From SKVR01 sp046291875 (lineage in GTDB: Bacteria; Bacteroidota; Bacteroidia; Bacteroidales; UBA7960): a DNA stretch of 64,000 bases. The notes below the pieces were generated by a model. That model was given only the letters and a program-made list of their open reading frames with translations, did not search any database and was not told the DNA's origin. The position numbers and the translations under genes were made by a program. Location of the stretch: positions 96,913 to 160,912 of the forward strand of contig JBKBSF010000008.1 in the NCBI GenBank assembly GCA_046291875.1, read 5' to 3'. Below are positions 16,062 to 25,439 of the stretch, one piece after another (the stretch's first letter is position 1; each line of letters opens with the position of its first letter).

Positions 16062-17009
16062 TCAGCTCCATGGCACCAGGGTCGTGAACCCCTGGTCGTT
16101 GAAGACCTTCTGAGCGGATTGAATGTCTTCTGCAAAACCCAGTACAAAACCGCCTCCTCCGGAGCCGCAGATCTTCAGGGTCCACTGGCCATTCTCAAGC
16201 CCTTCCTGCCAAAGGGGGCGAATGCGCTCGGGCACCATAGGACGCATATTCTCAAGCTGAAACATGGAAAGCTGAGATAAGAAATGATCGAAAAGGTAAA
16301 AGTTTTGCGTTAACAGGGTCTGGATCGTCTGGTTGTTGAGGGCAATCATCAGTTCTGAATCCAGCAGGTCCTCTGCCAGCTGCTGGCGAAACCACTCCAC
16401 CAGCGGTCGGGTAGTGCCTGCTCTGCCACTGTCGATCAAAAAGGCAGTTTTAGAAAAATCAGGAGAAAAAAGCGGCTGATCTACAGCACTTATACCCTTG
16501 TTGCCATCCACTCTCAGCGACCGGCCAAACAGGCATGTGAGAGGGTCGAGACCCGATGAGTTGCCATGAAAATAGGATTCCATCACCGACAAATGCCGGC
16601 GCAATAAATCCAGAATATCTGAAGATGGGATGGAGACTTTTTCAGTCTTCTTCAGGGAATAGGCTTCAAAAACGGCGGCCACCAAAGCTCCGCTGCTTCC
16701 TGCTCCATAACCACTGGGAATATCACTTTGCAGAAAAAGTCCTTTGTCCAGATCCTTTTCCAGAGCCTTCAGATCCATTTCCATCAGCAGGGTTCCCTCG
16801 TCTTTGCAAGTATGAAGGTAAGTTAAAAACTCTTTTATGGCCTTATTGCTTGCCGCGGCAGAGGTTTCCTGCCCAGGTCTGGCAGAAAAGGCCAGCTGCG
16901 CCGAAAAACTATGCAAAGGCAAGGTAAGTGCCTGACCTCCAAGGATAATAGAATATTCTCCAAACAACAGGATTTTTGCAGGAAAGCTTTGGAATTCAGA
17001 GGCTTTCAT
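16062..17009 (-). CDS. mvk: Mevalonate kinase
   Basis: A 315-residue GHMP kinase. The N-terminus FPAKILLFGEYSIILGG carries the substrate-side strand and loop; SGYGAGSSGALVAAV near residue 105 is the ATP-binding glycine-rich motif; and KICGSGGGGFVLGF near 285 is GHMP motif 3. It would phosphorylate mevalonate to 5-phosphomevalonate. The start overlaps the end of the diphosphomevalonate decarboxylase gene by 14 bp, so they are translated from the same message. It is the last gene of the nine-gene cluster. Assignment as mevalonate kinase rather than another GHMP kinase rests on motifs plus context. Confidence 0.85.
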   Translation of the reverse strand: MKASEFQSFPAKILLFGEYSIILGGQALTLPLHSFSAQLAFSARPGQETSAAASNKAIKEFLTYLHTCKDEGTLLMEMDLKALEKDLDKGLFLQSDIPSGYGAGSSGALVAAVFEAYSLKKTEKVSIPSSDILDLLRRHLSVMESYFHGNSSGLDPLTCLFGRSLRVDGNKGISAVDQPLFSPDFSKTAFLIDSGRAGTTRPLVEWFRQQLAEDLLDSELMIALNNQTIQTLLTQNFYLFDHFLSQLSMFQLENMRPMVPERIRPLWQEGLENGQWTLKICGSGGGGFVLGFAEDIQSAQKVFNDQGFTTLVPWS

Positions 17010-18039
17010 ATTCGTCAGTTAGTTTTTCCGGTCCAAAACCGGCGTGATCATGTATGAGTTCAATACATGATACGGGACTTTGCTCCAAAAGTTTCAATAC
17101 TTCCTGTTTTTGGCTGTCGGGGTAAAGCAGGTGAATGTTAGCTCCTGCATCCAGTGTAAAGGCCATGGAAGTACCAAGTTGTGCCCGCTTTTGTCTAAGA
17201 TAGTGCATCCATTCCACGGTATAACCTTTCCAAAGCATCATCCCCCCCTGAGAGGCAAGCATCAGGGCGTGCAAACTGAGGGCTTCATTTTCGGTAACCC
17301 ATTCAAAATCTTTCCAATTGCCAAAGAGTAATGCCTTTTTGAGCAGCTCCATGTTTTGTTCAGCCTGGTGTATGCGTCCATCCCTCCAGGGGTGTCCGTC
17401 CATAAGGGCATGCCCCTCTCTGCTGCTGATGCTTTTGGGTGCCTTGTCTACCACAATGATGGTATCGTTAAGATTGTGAAAACCTTTATCAATACCCTGC
17501 ACGGGCATTGCAAACTCACTGGAGGCCTCGGGAAACGCCTCTGTTTTGCCCCACACAACCCATGGTCCGGTAACCGAGCGCGATGCGCTCCCTGAGCCCA
17601 GGCGAGCCACATTACTGCAAACCTCAAGGGGCTGTCCTTCATCCTGGCGCACACGGCGGTCGATACCCCACAAACACATAGCCAGGGCGCTCATACCACT
17701 GGCAGAAGAGGCGATACCTGCCGAATGAGGAAAATTATTATGACTTTCGATTCGCAACCTGCTTTGCCCTAACCAGGAATAGAAATAGGAGATCTTGGTA
17801 AACCAGCGTTGCAACTTGGCCTCAATCTCCACCGACCGGCTTCCTTCAAACCATACTTCCACAGAAGCATCTACACCGGCACCTATCTCATATTCCACTG
17901 AAGTGAAACTGCGACACTTATCGAGGGTCATACTCAATGAGGCATTCATGGGAATCTGGTCGCCGGGCTCTTTTCCCCAGTATTTTACGATGGCGATATT
18001 AGACGGGCTGCTGAAACTGATTTTTCCTTTGGCTCGCAT
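16996..18039 (-). CDS. mvaD: Diphosphomevalonate decarboxylase
   Basis: A 347-residue GHMP-family enzyme that converts diphosphomevalonate to isopentenyl diphosphate using ATP. Diagnostic segments are SPSNIAIVKYWGK (residues about 11-23), MNASLSMTLD near 31, SHNNFPHSAGIASSASGMSA (the ATP loop, near 105) and SVTGPWVVWG near 158. Length is usual for the family. It sits 68 bp downstream of the GYDIA-type kinase gene and overlaps the mevalonate kinase gene. Confidence 0.93.
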   Translation of the reverse strand: MRAKGKISFSSPSNIAIVKYWGKEPGDQIPMNASLSMTLDKCRSFTSVEYEIGAGVDASVEVWFEGSRSVEIEAKLQRWFTKISYFYSWLGQSRLRIESHNNFPHSAGIASSASGMSALAMCLWGIDRRVRQDEGQPLEVCSNVARLGSGSASRSVTGPWVVWGKTEAFPEASSEFAMPVQGIDKGFHNLNDTIIVVDKAPKSISSREGHALMDGHPWRDGRIHQAEQNMELLKKALLFGNWKDFEWVTENEALSLHALMLASQGGMMLWKGYTVEWMHYLRQKRAQLGTSMAFTLDAGANIHLLYPDSQKQEVLKLLEQSPVSCIELIHDHAGFGPEKLTDEYESL

Positions 18040-18107
18040 GGTTTTTTGGGTTTAGGGTTTAGTTTTACAGTTTTTGTTGAGTTCAGGCAAATGATTCCCC
18101 AAACGGA

Positions 18108-19028
18108 TCAGAAGGTTTCGGTTTCCAGAAATTCATTCCACTTGAAAATGGTGGAGTATCCTTTCTGGTAAAAATAATCTTTTACCCAGGCTTCGGGTTG
18201 CTGACTCAGGGCAAGGAAGAAGTCGCCTCCCCAGGCACCGAGAGATTTTATCTTTCCGGGGAAATCGGCAAACTGGTTTCCGATGGGTTCTTTGCGGATG
18301 CGGTCGGCAATGAGCAATTCATGTTCGTAAACCAGTTTAAATACTTCGGGCAGCGTAGAAGCAGCCAGAAATCGGTAAATGAAATGATTGACCTGCATCC
18401 AGGAAACACTGTGCTGGTTTTCGTCAATGGGATCCAATGTATTAAGGTGCTGTGCAGTGGGTTCTTTCTTTCCACTGTACACAAACCACGTATTATCAGG
18501 AAAAAGATAATTGAACGGGATATCCCAAACGGGTGGAGTAGGAAGTTTTTTCCGGTACAGAAACCATCGTGATGCAGTGGTGCTGGCAATATCGGCACCT
18601 GAGCCACCCATAAGCTTCTGGTTGACCATAAATGCATTTACATGCGCCCATCTGCTGATCGAGGAGATGGTTGCCGAGCTGCTTCCAAGGCCCCATTGCG
18701 GAGGGAAATGGTTTTCGAAGATAAAACTATGCCCGCCGTTGCGCACAAATCCGGGGTTTTGAAGCCTGATGATCCTTACCAGATCACTCACCCATTGGCT
18801 ATTACCTTTATTAACCCTGAGCGGTTGCAGGCTGGCTGCATCGATTTGCAAATCGGCCAATACTTCATTGCCGTAGGTCCACTTCCAGCCAATTACCCCC
18901 TCATCAAAATCTTCCACCCTAAGTTTTTGTCCTGTTTTCAGGGGCAAACAGATGGCATCGGCTCCGTGCATCACAGCATACTCGCCCATGAGGATAATCT
19001 TGGCATTGGAAAAGATTTCGTTGTTCAT
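18108..19028 (-). CDS. GYDIA-type GHMP kinase, candidate phosphomevalonate kinase
   Basis: A 306-residue GHMP kinase-fold protein. It shows the N-terminal FSNAKIILMGEYAVMHGAD, the ATP loop WGLGSSSATISS near residue 120 and GGSGADIASTTA near 150, the segment for which the family is named (here GADIA instead of GYDIA). Motif 3 is reduced to SLGAWGGDFFLAL near 265. In Bacteroidota this family sits beside HMG-CoA reductase and diphosphomevalonate decarboxylase genes. Because no canonical phosphomevalonate kinase is present, it is the natural candidate for that step; this is inference from context. It is 4 bp downstream of the HMG-CoA reductase gene. Confidence 0.8.
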   Translation of the reverse strand: MNNEIFSNAKIILMGEYAVMHGADAICLPLKTGQKLRVEDFDEGVIGWKWTYGNEVLADLQIDAASLQPLRVNKGNSQWVSDLVRIIRLQNPGFVRNGGHSFIFENHFPPQWGLGSSSATISSISRWAHVNAFMVNQKLMGGSGADIASTTASRWFLYRKKLPTPPVWDIPFNYLFPDNTWFVYSGKKEPTAQHLNTLDPIDENQHSVSWMQVNHFIYRFLAASTLPEVFKLVYEHELLIADRIRKEPIGNQFADFPGKIKSLGAWGGDFFLALSQQPEAWVKDYFYQKGYSTIFKWNEFLETETF

Positions 19029-19032
19029 GGCA

Positions 19033-20337
19033 TCAACCCTTTAAAGTGGCAACATAATCTCTTACGGCAGCAACGCTTACCGTGCGATCCGAAAAATACT
19101 CAACAACCCTGGGCTGCATCTGCGGGCTAACCTGCAGAGCATTGAGTATGTTTTGCAGGTGCATTTTCATATGCCCTTGCTGAATACCAGTGGTTACCAG
19201 TGATGCCATGGCTGCAAAATTATTTGCCATTCCAACAGCCGCCGCAACTTTCATCAAGGTTTGTGCCGATGGATTGCCCAATATCTGCAGTGAGCGGGCA
19301 GCCAGGGGATGCAGATTGGTGAGCCCTCCTACTGTGCCCAGTGCCAGGGGAATGTCCAGCTGCATATGAAATATTCCATCATTTATTTCCACGGTACTGA
19401 GCGACCGGTACTTTCCATCGCGTGCAGCCCAGGCATGCCCGGCTGCCTCTACAGCACGAAAATCATTACCTGTGGCCAGCACCACTGCATCTACTCCATT
19501 GTAGATCCCTTTGTTGTGGGTTACAGCCCTGCCTGTATCATGCCATGCTATATCAGCGGCCCATTTCATACGTCGTGCAAAATCGCTGGCCGACATCTCC
19601 TTGTGCCACTGCAGGGTACCAACCGGGGCTTCCAGTTGCATGGTTATGCGGCTTTGCGGGGTATAGTTGGAAAGGATGGCCATGATAATTTCCACATTCC
19701 CTTCCACCCCGGCATGTTGTATAATACCGGGTAATATCCTGCCAAATTCTTCCAGAATGGAGTTGATGAAATTGGCCCCCATACTGTCGCGGGTTTCGGC
19801 TTCCAGCTCCAGCTGGCAATACTCTGAAGGAAGGCCGGCAATACTGATGAGTTGCAGGGATGTGATTCCTCCTCCCCTGGCCTCCATGTTAGAGGTAAGT
19901 GAACTGACACCTTGCCTGAGTTTTTGCGATATCTCGTCCCAGGCTTTAAGAAGGAGCTGCCTGTTGCCATCAAAGGTAAAATGCAACTGCCCCTTTTTAA
20001 GGGTAGCCACCGAAAGAGTTTTGAATCCACCCCGTTTGGCCCAGAATGCCGCTGCCTTGGAAGCTGCTGCCACCACAGAGCTTTCTTCAATTACCACTGG
20101 CACATGAAATACCTGATCGTCAATGAGTACATTGGGCACCATACCCCACGGAAGGTGGTAATTGGAAAGGGTGTTTTCGGAGAAACTGTCGAATCGCTCC
20201 TGCAGGGTGCCATCGGTCAGGCGAAACTGATCCAGAAAGGGCTGCAGGTCAGCATCATTGAGCCATGCAGCCAGCCACTGTATTTTTTCTTCTCGGGTAA
20301 GTTTGGAAAATCCGCTGATCAAAGATTTTTCTGCCAT
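19033..20337 (-). CDS. mvaA: Hydroxymethylglutaryl-CoA reductase, class II type
   Basis: A 434-residue enzyme linking HMG-CoA and mevalonate. Catalytic elements are visible: the glutamate in PVVIEESSVVAAAS near residue 80, the lysine in THNKGIYNGVDAVV near 245, the aspartate region RDSMGANFINS near 180, the nucleotide loop LGTVGGLTNLHP near 340, and the C-terminal histidine in GIQQGHMKMHL near 390. The short form without membrane anchor places it in class II, whose members were first called degradative; in this operon it must serve synthesis. The start at 20337 (MAEKSLISGFSKLTREEK) is the family start; an upstream ATG adds 22 unrelated residues. Confidence 0.94.
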   Translation of the reverse strand: MAEKSLISGFSKLTREEKIQWLAAWLNDADLQPFLDQFRLTDGTLQERFDSFSENTLSNYHLPWGMVPNVLIDDQVFHVPVVIEESSVVAAASKAAAFWAKRGGFKTLSVATLKKGQLHFTFDGNRQLLLKAWDEISQKLRQGVSSLTSNMEARGGGITSLQLISIAGLPSEYCQLELEAETRDSMGANFINSILEEFGRILPGIIQHAGVEGNVEIIMAILSNYTPQSRITMQLEAPVGTLQWHKEMSASDFARRMKWAADIAWHDTGRAVTHNKGIYNGVDAVVLATGNDFRAVEAAGHAWAARDGKYRSLSTVEINDGIFHMQLDIPLALGTVGGLTNLHPLAARSLQILGNPSAQTLMKVAAAVGMANNFAAMASLVTTGIQQGHMKMHLQNILNALQVSPQMQPRVVEYFSDRTVSVAAVRDYVATLKG

Positions 20338-20431
20338 CGTCAATACTGTCTTTTTGTACCTTGGAATTCGGGAAGTTTTACCAGTGACGGAAACCCTTAT
20401 CACCGGATGATGGATTAGGGATTATGCGCTG

Positions 20432-21439
20432 TTATTTTCGGTCTGTTTCGTTGACCCTGAGATAAGCATGGGCCATTTTCAATCCGTCAATATGATTGCT
20501 GGCCCAGTCGCGCAGGGTTGAGTAGCTGTCGCGGGCATGTTTCAGAAACCCGGAGGCCATGCCGTACACTGCAGGCAACGGACTGGTCTTCAAGAAATAA
20601 TATCCATCCAGGTAATTGCGGATACCCCCACTGATGATAATCATGGGCGATTTACACTCCACCCCTTCGCCCAACAGCGCCTTTACATCGTGCAGCATAT
20701 CCTCTGCGGTTTGCCCCACATACACCATGGGTTCGAAAAGTTCGTGTTCTATGGTGGGTCGTCGCATCATCTCCACCCTGGCGAAGTTGGTTCCGCCAAA
20801 GGCAGCAAATTCGATTCCTGCCAGTGGCAAAGCCATAAGCTGCCGGAGACTTTCGCGCCCCATGCCCTGCCCTACCTCCTTAACGAGAACAGGCATTGAC
20901 AGTTGATTTACCACCTCTTTGATAATGGCCAGTGGAGAATTTTTCAGGCGGTCGCCCTCGGGCTGAAACCATTCCTGCAAGGGGTTTACATGTATTACCA
21001 GACCATCGCACCTCAGAAGGTTTACCATATCAGTAACCTCATTGAGGGTAGCTTTTTCCACCATCTGCTCCAGCTGGGCAATGCCCAGATTGGCCCAGAA
21101 AGGCTGTTCCTCACCAATGTGCTTACGCATATCGAAGTCGGGCAGGTGCTTTTCAGACTCCAGCAGAATACGGCAGGAGCCCAGCCCCATTCCCAGTCCA
21201 AATTCGTTGGCTGCCATGGCCAGGTTGGTATTGATGTGTCTGGCTATTCCACTTCCACCGGTCATACTGGATATCCAAAGAGGAACCCGCATAATCTTTC
21301 CGGCCAGATCTACCTGGGGCAGATCAGGAGCAATATGCCCCGACAACAGGGGCTCATACACAAAGCGTGTATCCTTTTCAATGGTACCTGTACGGTTGGT
21401 AAGGGCAAGGTTGATATGATCTTTTTTCCTGTCTTCCAT
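20432..21439 (-). CDS. fni: Type 2 isopentenyl-diphosphate delta-isomerase
   Basis: A 335-residue FMN-dependent TIM-barrel enzyme that interconverts IPP and DMAPP. It starts MEDRKKDHINLALTN, the typical family N-terminus, and has LWISSMTGGSG near residue 55, GLGMGLGSCRILLE near 80, LVIHVNPLQEWFQPEGD near 150, LVKEVGQGMG near 188 and FAAFGGTNFARVE near 215. It is the last isoprenoid step and is placed directly after the acyl-CoA dehydrogenase gene (30 bp) and before mvaA (94 bp). Confidence 0.94.
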   Translation of the reverse strand: MEDRKKDHINLALTNRTGTIEKDTRFVYEPLLSGHIAPDLPQVDLAGKIMRVPLWISSMTGGSGIARHINTNLAMAANEFGLGMGLGSCRILLESEKHLPDFDMRKHIGEEQPFWANLGIAQLEQMVEKATLNEVTDMVNLLRCDGLVIHVNPLQEWFQPEGDRLKNSPLAIIKEVVNQLSMPVLVKEVGQGMGRESLRQLMALPLAGIEFAAFGGTNFARVEMMRRPTIEHELFEPMVYVGQTAEDMLHDVKALLGEGVECKSPMIIISGGIRNYLDGYYFLKTSPLPAVYGMASGFLKHARDSYSTLRDWASNHIDGLKMAHAYLRVNETDRK

Positions 21440-21469
21440 GGTATGTGCTTTTTTTTTGGAGAAAGTAGG

Positions 21470-22624
21470 TTATTGCTGATCAATATGACGTGAAATCACC
21501 AGCCTGAGTATCTCACTGGTACCTTCGCCAATTTGCAGGATTCGCTGGTCGCGGTAGAATCTTTCGATATCATTGTCGCGCACCAGGCCGTAAGCCCCAA
21601 AGATCTGTACCGCCTCATCGGCCACTTCGCGGGCAATTTCGGAGGTATAGAGTTTGGCCATGGCGGCTTCCTTACCAAATGGAAGTCCGTTGTCCTTGAG
21701 CCAAACGGCGTTGTAAAGGGTATTGGCAGCCAGTTCGATTTTGAGTGCCATATCGGCCAGTTTGAAAGCCACAGCCTGAAACTCTTTAATGGGGCTTCCG
21801 AATTGTTGCCTTTTGCTGGCATGAGCCTGTGCCATTTCGAAGGCCCCGCGGGCCAGCCCCAACCCCATTGCAGCAATGGTAAGGCGCCCACTATCGAGGG
21901 TCTGCAGCATCTGCCGGCCACCCTTACCTTCTTCTCCCAGCAGATGATCTTCCGGTACTCTCACATCATCGAAATACATCTTTCCGGTATCGGCAGCACG
22001 CCACATCATTTTGTTGGTAATCCGCTCGCGGGTATAGCCTTTGGTAGTACTTTCCAGCATAATGGTTGAGAGTAGTTTTTTTCCATTGTCCTCACCCGTA
22101 ATGGCCAGTACTGTAGCACCCAGCGACATGGGCGATGCGGCATTGGAGATAAAAATCTTCTTCCCGTTGATCACCCATTGACCGTTTTCGCGGTGAGCAC
22201 GGGTTTCGGCACCCATGGCATCGCTGCCCGCATTGGGTTCGGTGAGTGCAAATGCCCAGGTATGCTCACCTGAAGTAAGCTGGGGGATAAACTTTTTCTT
22301 TTGCTCTTCCGTTCCAAACATATAGATCGGACCTATGCCCAGCGAGTTGTGTGCTGCCAGGGTAGCAGCCTGGCTTCCATCCACCCTTGCAATCTCTTCT
22401 ACAGCCAGCACCAGTGATCGATAGTCCAGGCCATGTCCGCCATATTCTTTGGGAATGTTAACCCCAAACAATCCGGCCTGCCCCATGGCGCGGGTCAGTT
22501 CCTGCGAAAATTGTTCTGTAGCATCAAGTTCAGCGGCCACAGGGCGCACCTTCTCTTCAGCAAACTGCCTTACCTTAAGGCGAAACTCCTCGTGGGAGGG
22601 AGAGAAAAACGGACTTTTGTTCAT
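21470..22624 (-). CDS. Acyl-CoA dehydrogenase, isovaleryl-CoA dehydrogenase by context
   Basis: A 384-residue FAD enzyme with the standard acyl-CoA dehydrogenase signatures FALTEPNAGSDA (residues 125-136) and QIGEGTSEILRLVISRHI at the C-terminus. Its place between methylcrotonyl-CoA carboxylase and the mevalonate genes suggests it oxidises isovaleryl-CoA to 3-methylcrotonyl-CoA. Against a simple LiuA assignment: Glu367 (in GEGTSE) sits where butyryl-CoA dehydrogenases carry their catalytic base, whereas known isovaleryl-CoA dehydrogenases have Ala or Gly there and use a glutamate in the segment corresponding to LDSGR (Gly246 here). The substrate is therefore uncertain. Confidence 0.85.
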   Translation of the reverse strand: MNKSPFFSPSHEEFRLKVRQFAEEKVRPVAAELDATEQFSQELTRAMGQAGLFGVNIPKEYGGHGLDYRSLVLAVEEIARVDGSQAATLAAHNSLGIGPIYMFGTEEQKKKFIPQLTSGEHTWAFALTEPNAGSDAMGAETRAHRENGQWVINGKKIFISNAASPMSLGATVLAITGEDNGKKLLSTIMLESTTKGYTRERITNKMMWRAADTGKMYFDDVRVPEDHLLGEEGKGGRQMLQTLDSGRLTIAAMGLGLARGAFEMAQAHASKRQQFGSPIKEFQAVAFKLADMALKIELAANTLYNAVWLKDNGLPFGKEAAMAKLYTSEIAREVADEAVQIFGAYGLVRDNDIERFYRDQRILQIGEGTSEILRLVISRHIDQQ

Positions 22625-22660
22625 ACGATAAACTTGTTAAATGATCATGAGAGAACCGGG

Positions 22661-24604
22661 TCAGGCATCAAAACTGATGAGGATTTGCCCATCACTGACC
22701 TGGTCTCCTTCCTTTACGTTTATTTTTGAGATGATAGTGTCTTCGGGAGCAACGATAGCATTCTCCATTTTCATGGATTCGAGCACCATAAGGGGATCTC
22801 CTGATTTAACCTTTTGCCGGGGTGCTACATGTACCTTAAGAACACGACCAAAGAGCGAAGCTTTCAGCTCTGAAGTACGTCTTTTGTTGCCAAGGGCATC
22901 GGTGCGGGGCAAAGGAACAGCATCAGGAAGAACCACATGATAATGCACACCCCCAACCAGGAACATGGCATTGCGTTGCGAGTAATTGAAAACAAGCGTT
23001 TGCTCGCTTTTGTTGTAAAGAAAACGAATTTTATTTCCCGAAATAAAAATATTTTCAATCTTGTGCTGGTGGTCCCCCATACTCAGCTCAATGCCATTAT
23101 TCCCATAAGGATGGTGAAATACAGTAAGTTCCTGCATATTCACATGCACCACATCATGGGCTGCCATTCGCCAGGGCATTTGCTTACCGTTGTTGTAATA
23201 CCTTTCCAGCCAAAGAAATAATCCTCCAACCAGCGGAAAGAGCGATTTACTTACCGGTGCCATCGACCACCGGTCGAGGTTTTGAGCAATGCTTTGAGTA
23301 CTCAGGTTATTGTTACGAAAGTCCTTGTCGTACAAAATATTTCGCAGCAGATCGAGGTTGGTTTTGATACCATGCACAAGAACCTGGTCGAGGGTTTGCT
23401 GCATACGCAATGTGGCTTGCCTGCGGTCTTTGCCGTGGGCAATGATTTTGGAGATCATGGCATCGAAGGATGCGTGCACCCTGCCTGATCCGTTGAGGGC
23501 ACTGTCTGACCTTACACCGGCAAATTCAGGGATCTGCAAGGCATGAATAAAACCTGCCGAGGGCCTGAACTGCTGCGCCGGATCTTCGGCATAGAGGCGA
23601 ACCTCTATGGCATGCCCCTGGGGTTTGATATCCGTTTGGGCAATGTCAAGAGTTTTACCCATGGCAATTTTCAGCTGTTCATTTACGATGTCTACTCCGG
23701 TGATAAGCTCAGTTACCGGATGCTCAACCTGGATACGGGTATTCATCTCCAGGAAATAGAACTGGCCCTCTTCATCCAGGATGAATTCGATGGTACCAGC
23801 ACTGCGGTATCCCACTTCGCGGGCCAGGCGCACAGCAGCGTCATGAATTTCGCGACGGTTGGCTGCCTTGAGACTGGCAGAAGGGGCTTCTTCTACCACT
23901 TTCTGGTGGTTGCGTTGAAGGGTGCATTCTCTTTCCAGCAGATGTATTACATTTCCATGATGATCGGCAAGTATCTGCACTTCGATATGGCGCGGACTGG
24001 TGATATACTTTTCGAGGTACACCTTATCATCGGCAAAATACCTTTGCGCCTGCTGAGCCGCAGACTTTACTGCCTCTTCCAGCTCTGCGGGGGTTTCTAC
24101 TCTTATCATCCCTTTTCCACCCCCACCGGCGGCGGCTTTAACCAGCAGCGGAAACCCCAGCTCATGTCCGGTGGTAATGAGCTGTTTTACAGAACCTTCC
24201 TTGCGTGGCAACAGCGGTATATCGGCCCTGAGGGCATACTGGGCTGCCATAATCTTACTCCCCATCTTCTCTATCACATGGCTTTGGGGACCAATGAAAA
24301 CAATACCTGCCTGCTCGCAAGCCTTAGCAAAAGATGCATTCTCTGAAAGAAACCCATAACCCGGGTGTATGGCATCTGCCCCATGTTGTTGTGCAAGTGA
24401 GATGATCAGAGGGATGTTGAGCCATGTTTCTTCGAGGGTACCATTGCCCAGCGAATACGCTTCATCGGCCATCTGAACATGCCAGTCGCGCGATTCGGTC
24501 TCCGTGTAAAGTGCCATGGAGCGGATATCCATTTTACGCAAGCTGCGCATAATGCGAAGGGCGATCTCGCCACGGTTGGCTATAAGGACTTTATTGATCT
24601 TCAT
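22661..24604 (-). CDS. liuD: Methylcrotonyl-CoA carboxylase alpha subunit (biotin carboxylase + biotin carrier)
   Basis: A 647-residue protein. Residues 1-445 are biotin carboxylase (VLIANRGEIALRIMRS at the start, HPGYGFLSENASFAKACE, the glycine loop KAAAGGGGKGMIRV, EMNTRIQVEHPVTE). A linker domain of about 120 residues follows. The C-terminal 75 residues are a biotinyl domain with the target lysine Lys612 in LESMKMENAIVAP. The partner carboxyltransferase is encoded two genes upstream. The start at 24604 opens directly with MKINKVLIANRGE; an earlier ATG would run into the preceding gene. Propionyl- or acetyl-CoA carboxylase is the alternative; the neighbours favour methylcrotonyl-CoA. Confidence 0.9.
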   Translation of the reverse strand: MKINKVLIANRGEIALRIMRSLRKMDIRSMALYTETESRDWHVQMADEAYSLGNGTLEETWLNIPLIISLAQQHGADAIHPGYGFLSENASFAKACEQAGIVFIGPQSHVIEKMGSKIMAAQYALRADIPLLPRKEGSVKQLITTGHELGFPLLVKAAAGGGGKGMIRVETPAELEEAVKSAAQQAQRYFADDKVYLEKYITSPRHIEVQILADHHGNVIHLLERECTLQRNHQKVVEEAPSASLKAANRREIHDAAVRLAREVGYRSAGTIEFILDEEGQFYFLEMNTRIQVEHPVTELITGVDIVNEQLKIAMGKTLDIAQTDIKPQGHAIEVRLYAEDPAQQFRPSAGFIHALQIPEFAGVRSDSALNGSGRVHASFDAMISKIIAHGKDRRQATLRMQQTLDQVLVHGIKTNLDLLRNILYDKDFRNNNLSTQSIAQNLDRWSMAPVSKSLFPLVGGLFLWLERYYNNGKQMPWRMAAHDVVHVNMQELTVFHHPYGNNGIELSMGDHQHKIENIFISGNKIRFLYNKSEQTLVFNYSQRNAMFLVGGVHYHVVLPDAVPLPRTDALGNKRRTSELKASLFGRVLKVHVAPRQKVKSGDPLMVLESMKMENAIVAPEDTIISKINVKEGDQVSDGQILISFDA

Positions 24605-24608
24605 GATA

Positions 24609-25379
24609 CTAGCGTTTGTTGAAAAATTCTGCAATACGTGCTGAGGCAGCCTCAGATTTACGCACCTGCGCCAGCAACCGGGTGGTATACACATCAAGTG
24701 GCTGAGCAATACGGTTTAAAACAAGATCGTTGGTCAATTGTTTGCAGCGGGCTATGGCACCTGGCTCGTTGCGGCGCAGTGCTGCGGTATACTCTTCTAT
24801 TAGCTGTGCCTGCAGGGCATGCTCAGCCACTACATCTACCAGACTCTCATGATGAGCCTCCTCGGAAGAGAAAGGCAGAGCCGTGAGCATGGCATTGCGA
24901 ATAAACCGGCTTGAAGTTCTTTGCAACACAAACGGGGCTATGGTGGCAGGAATCAAACCCAGGCTCACCTCAGAAAAGCGAAAACGGGCCGAGGGCTCTG
25001 CAATAACAAGATCGGAGGCCGCCATTAAACCTATGGCCCCACCCACCACATTGCCATGCACCTGGGCAATGGTAAATACAGGCAGGTCGAACCAATGGGC
25101 AAATACTTTCTGCAACTTCATATTCTGTTGCTGGAGCTGATCTTCTGTCATTTGCTGGGTGGTTCGCATCCACTCCAGGTCAGCACCGGCACTGAAATCG
25201 TTGCCGTGCGCGTTGATTATGGCTGCCACTACTCTGCCCATACCCGCTACCTGCTCAATGGCATGAAGCAACTCATCCATGGTTTGCTCTCCTATGGCAT
25301 TGCGCTTGTGGGGCCGGTTGAGGGTAATGCAGAAAACCTCATTTTCGAAATTTACTTCAATGTGCTGGTAGTTGTGCAT
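24609..25379 (-). CDS. liuC: Enoyl-CoA hydratase family protein, probable methylglutaconyl-CoA hydratase
   Basis: A 256-residue crotonase-fold enzyme. NDFSAGADLEWMRTT near residue 66 is the oxyanion-hole segment, with the ADLxWM pattern usual for methylglutaconyl-CoA hydratases. GNVVGGAIGLMAASDLVIAE near 108 and SEVSLGLIPATIAPFVLQR near 135 complete the active site. It would hydrate 3-methylglutaconyl-CoA to HMG-CoA. It lies between the two methylcrotonyl-CoA carboxylase subunit genes, 4 bp before the alpha subunit, as expected for a leucine-degradation operon. Confidence 0.87.
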   Translation of the reverse strand: MHNYQHIEVNFENEVFCITLNRPHKRNAIGEQTMDELLHAIEQVAGMGRVVAAIINAHGNDFSAGADLEWMRTTQQMTEDQLQQQNMKLQKVFAHWFDLPVFTIAQVHGNVVGGAIGLMAASDLVIAEPSARFRFSEVSLGLIPATIAPFVLQRTSSRFIRNAMLTALPFSSEEAHHESLVDVVAEHALQAQLIEEYTAALRRNEPGAIARCKQLTNDLVLNRIAQPLDVYTTRLLAQVRKSEAASARIAEFFNKR

Positions 25380-25439
25380 GATATGGTGCTTTTTGTTTTC
25401 GGTCTTGTTGATAGGTCCGGGATAAATGCTCTGGTCTGA

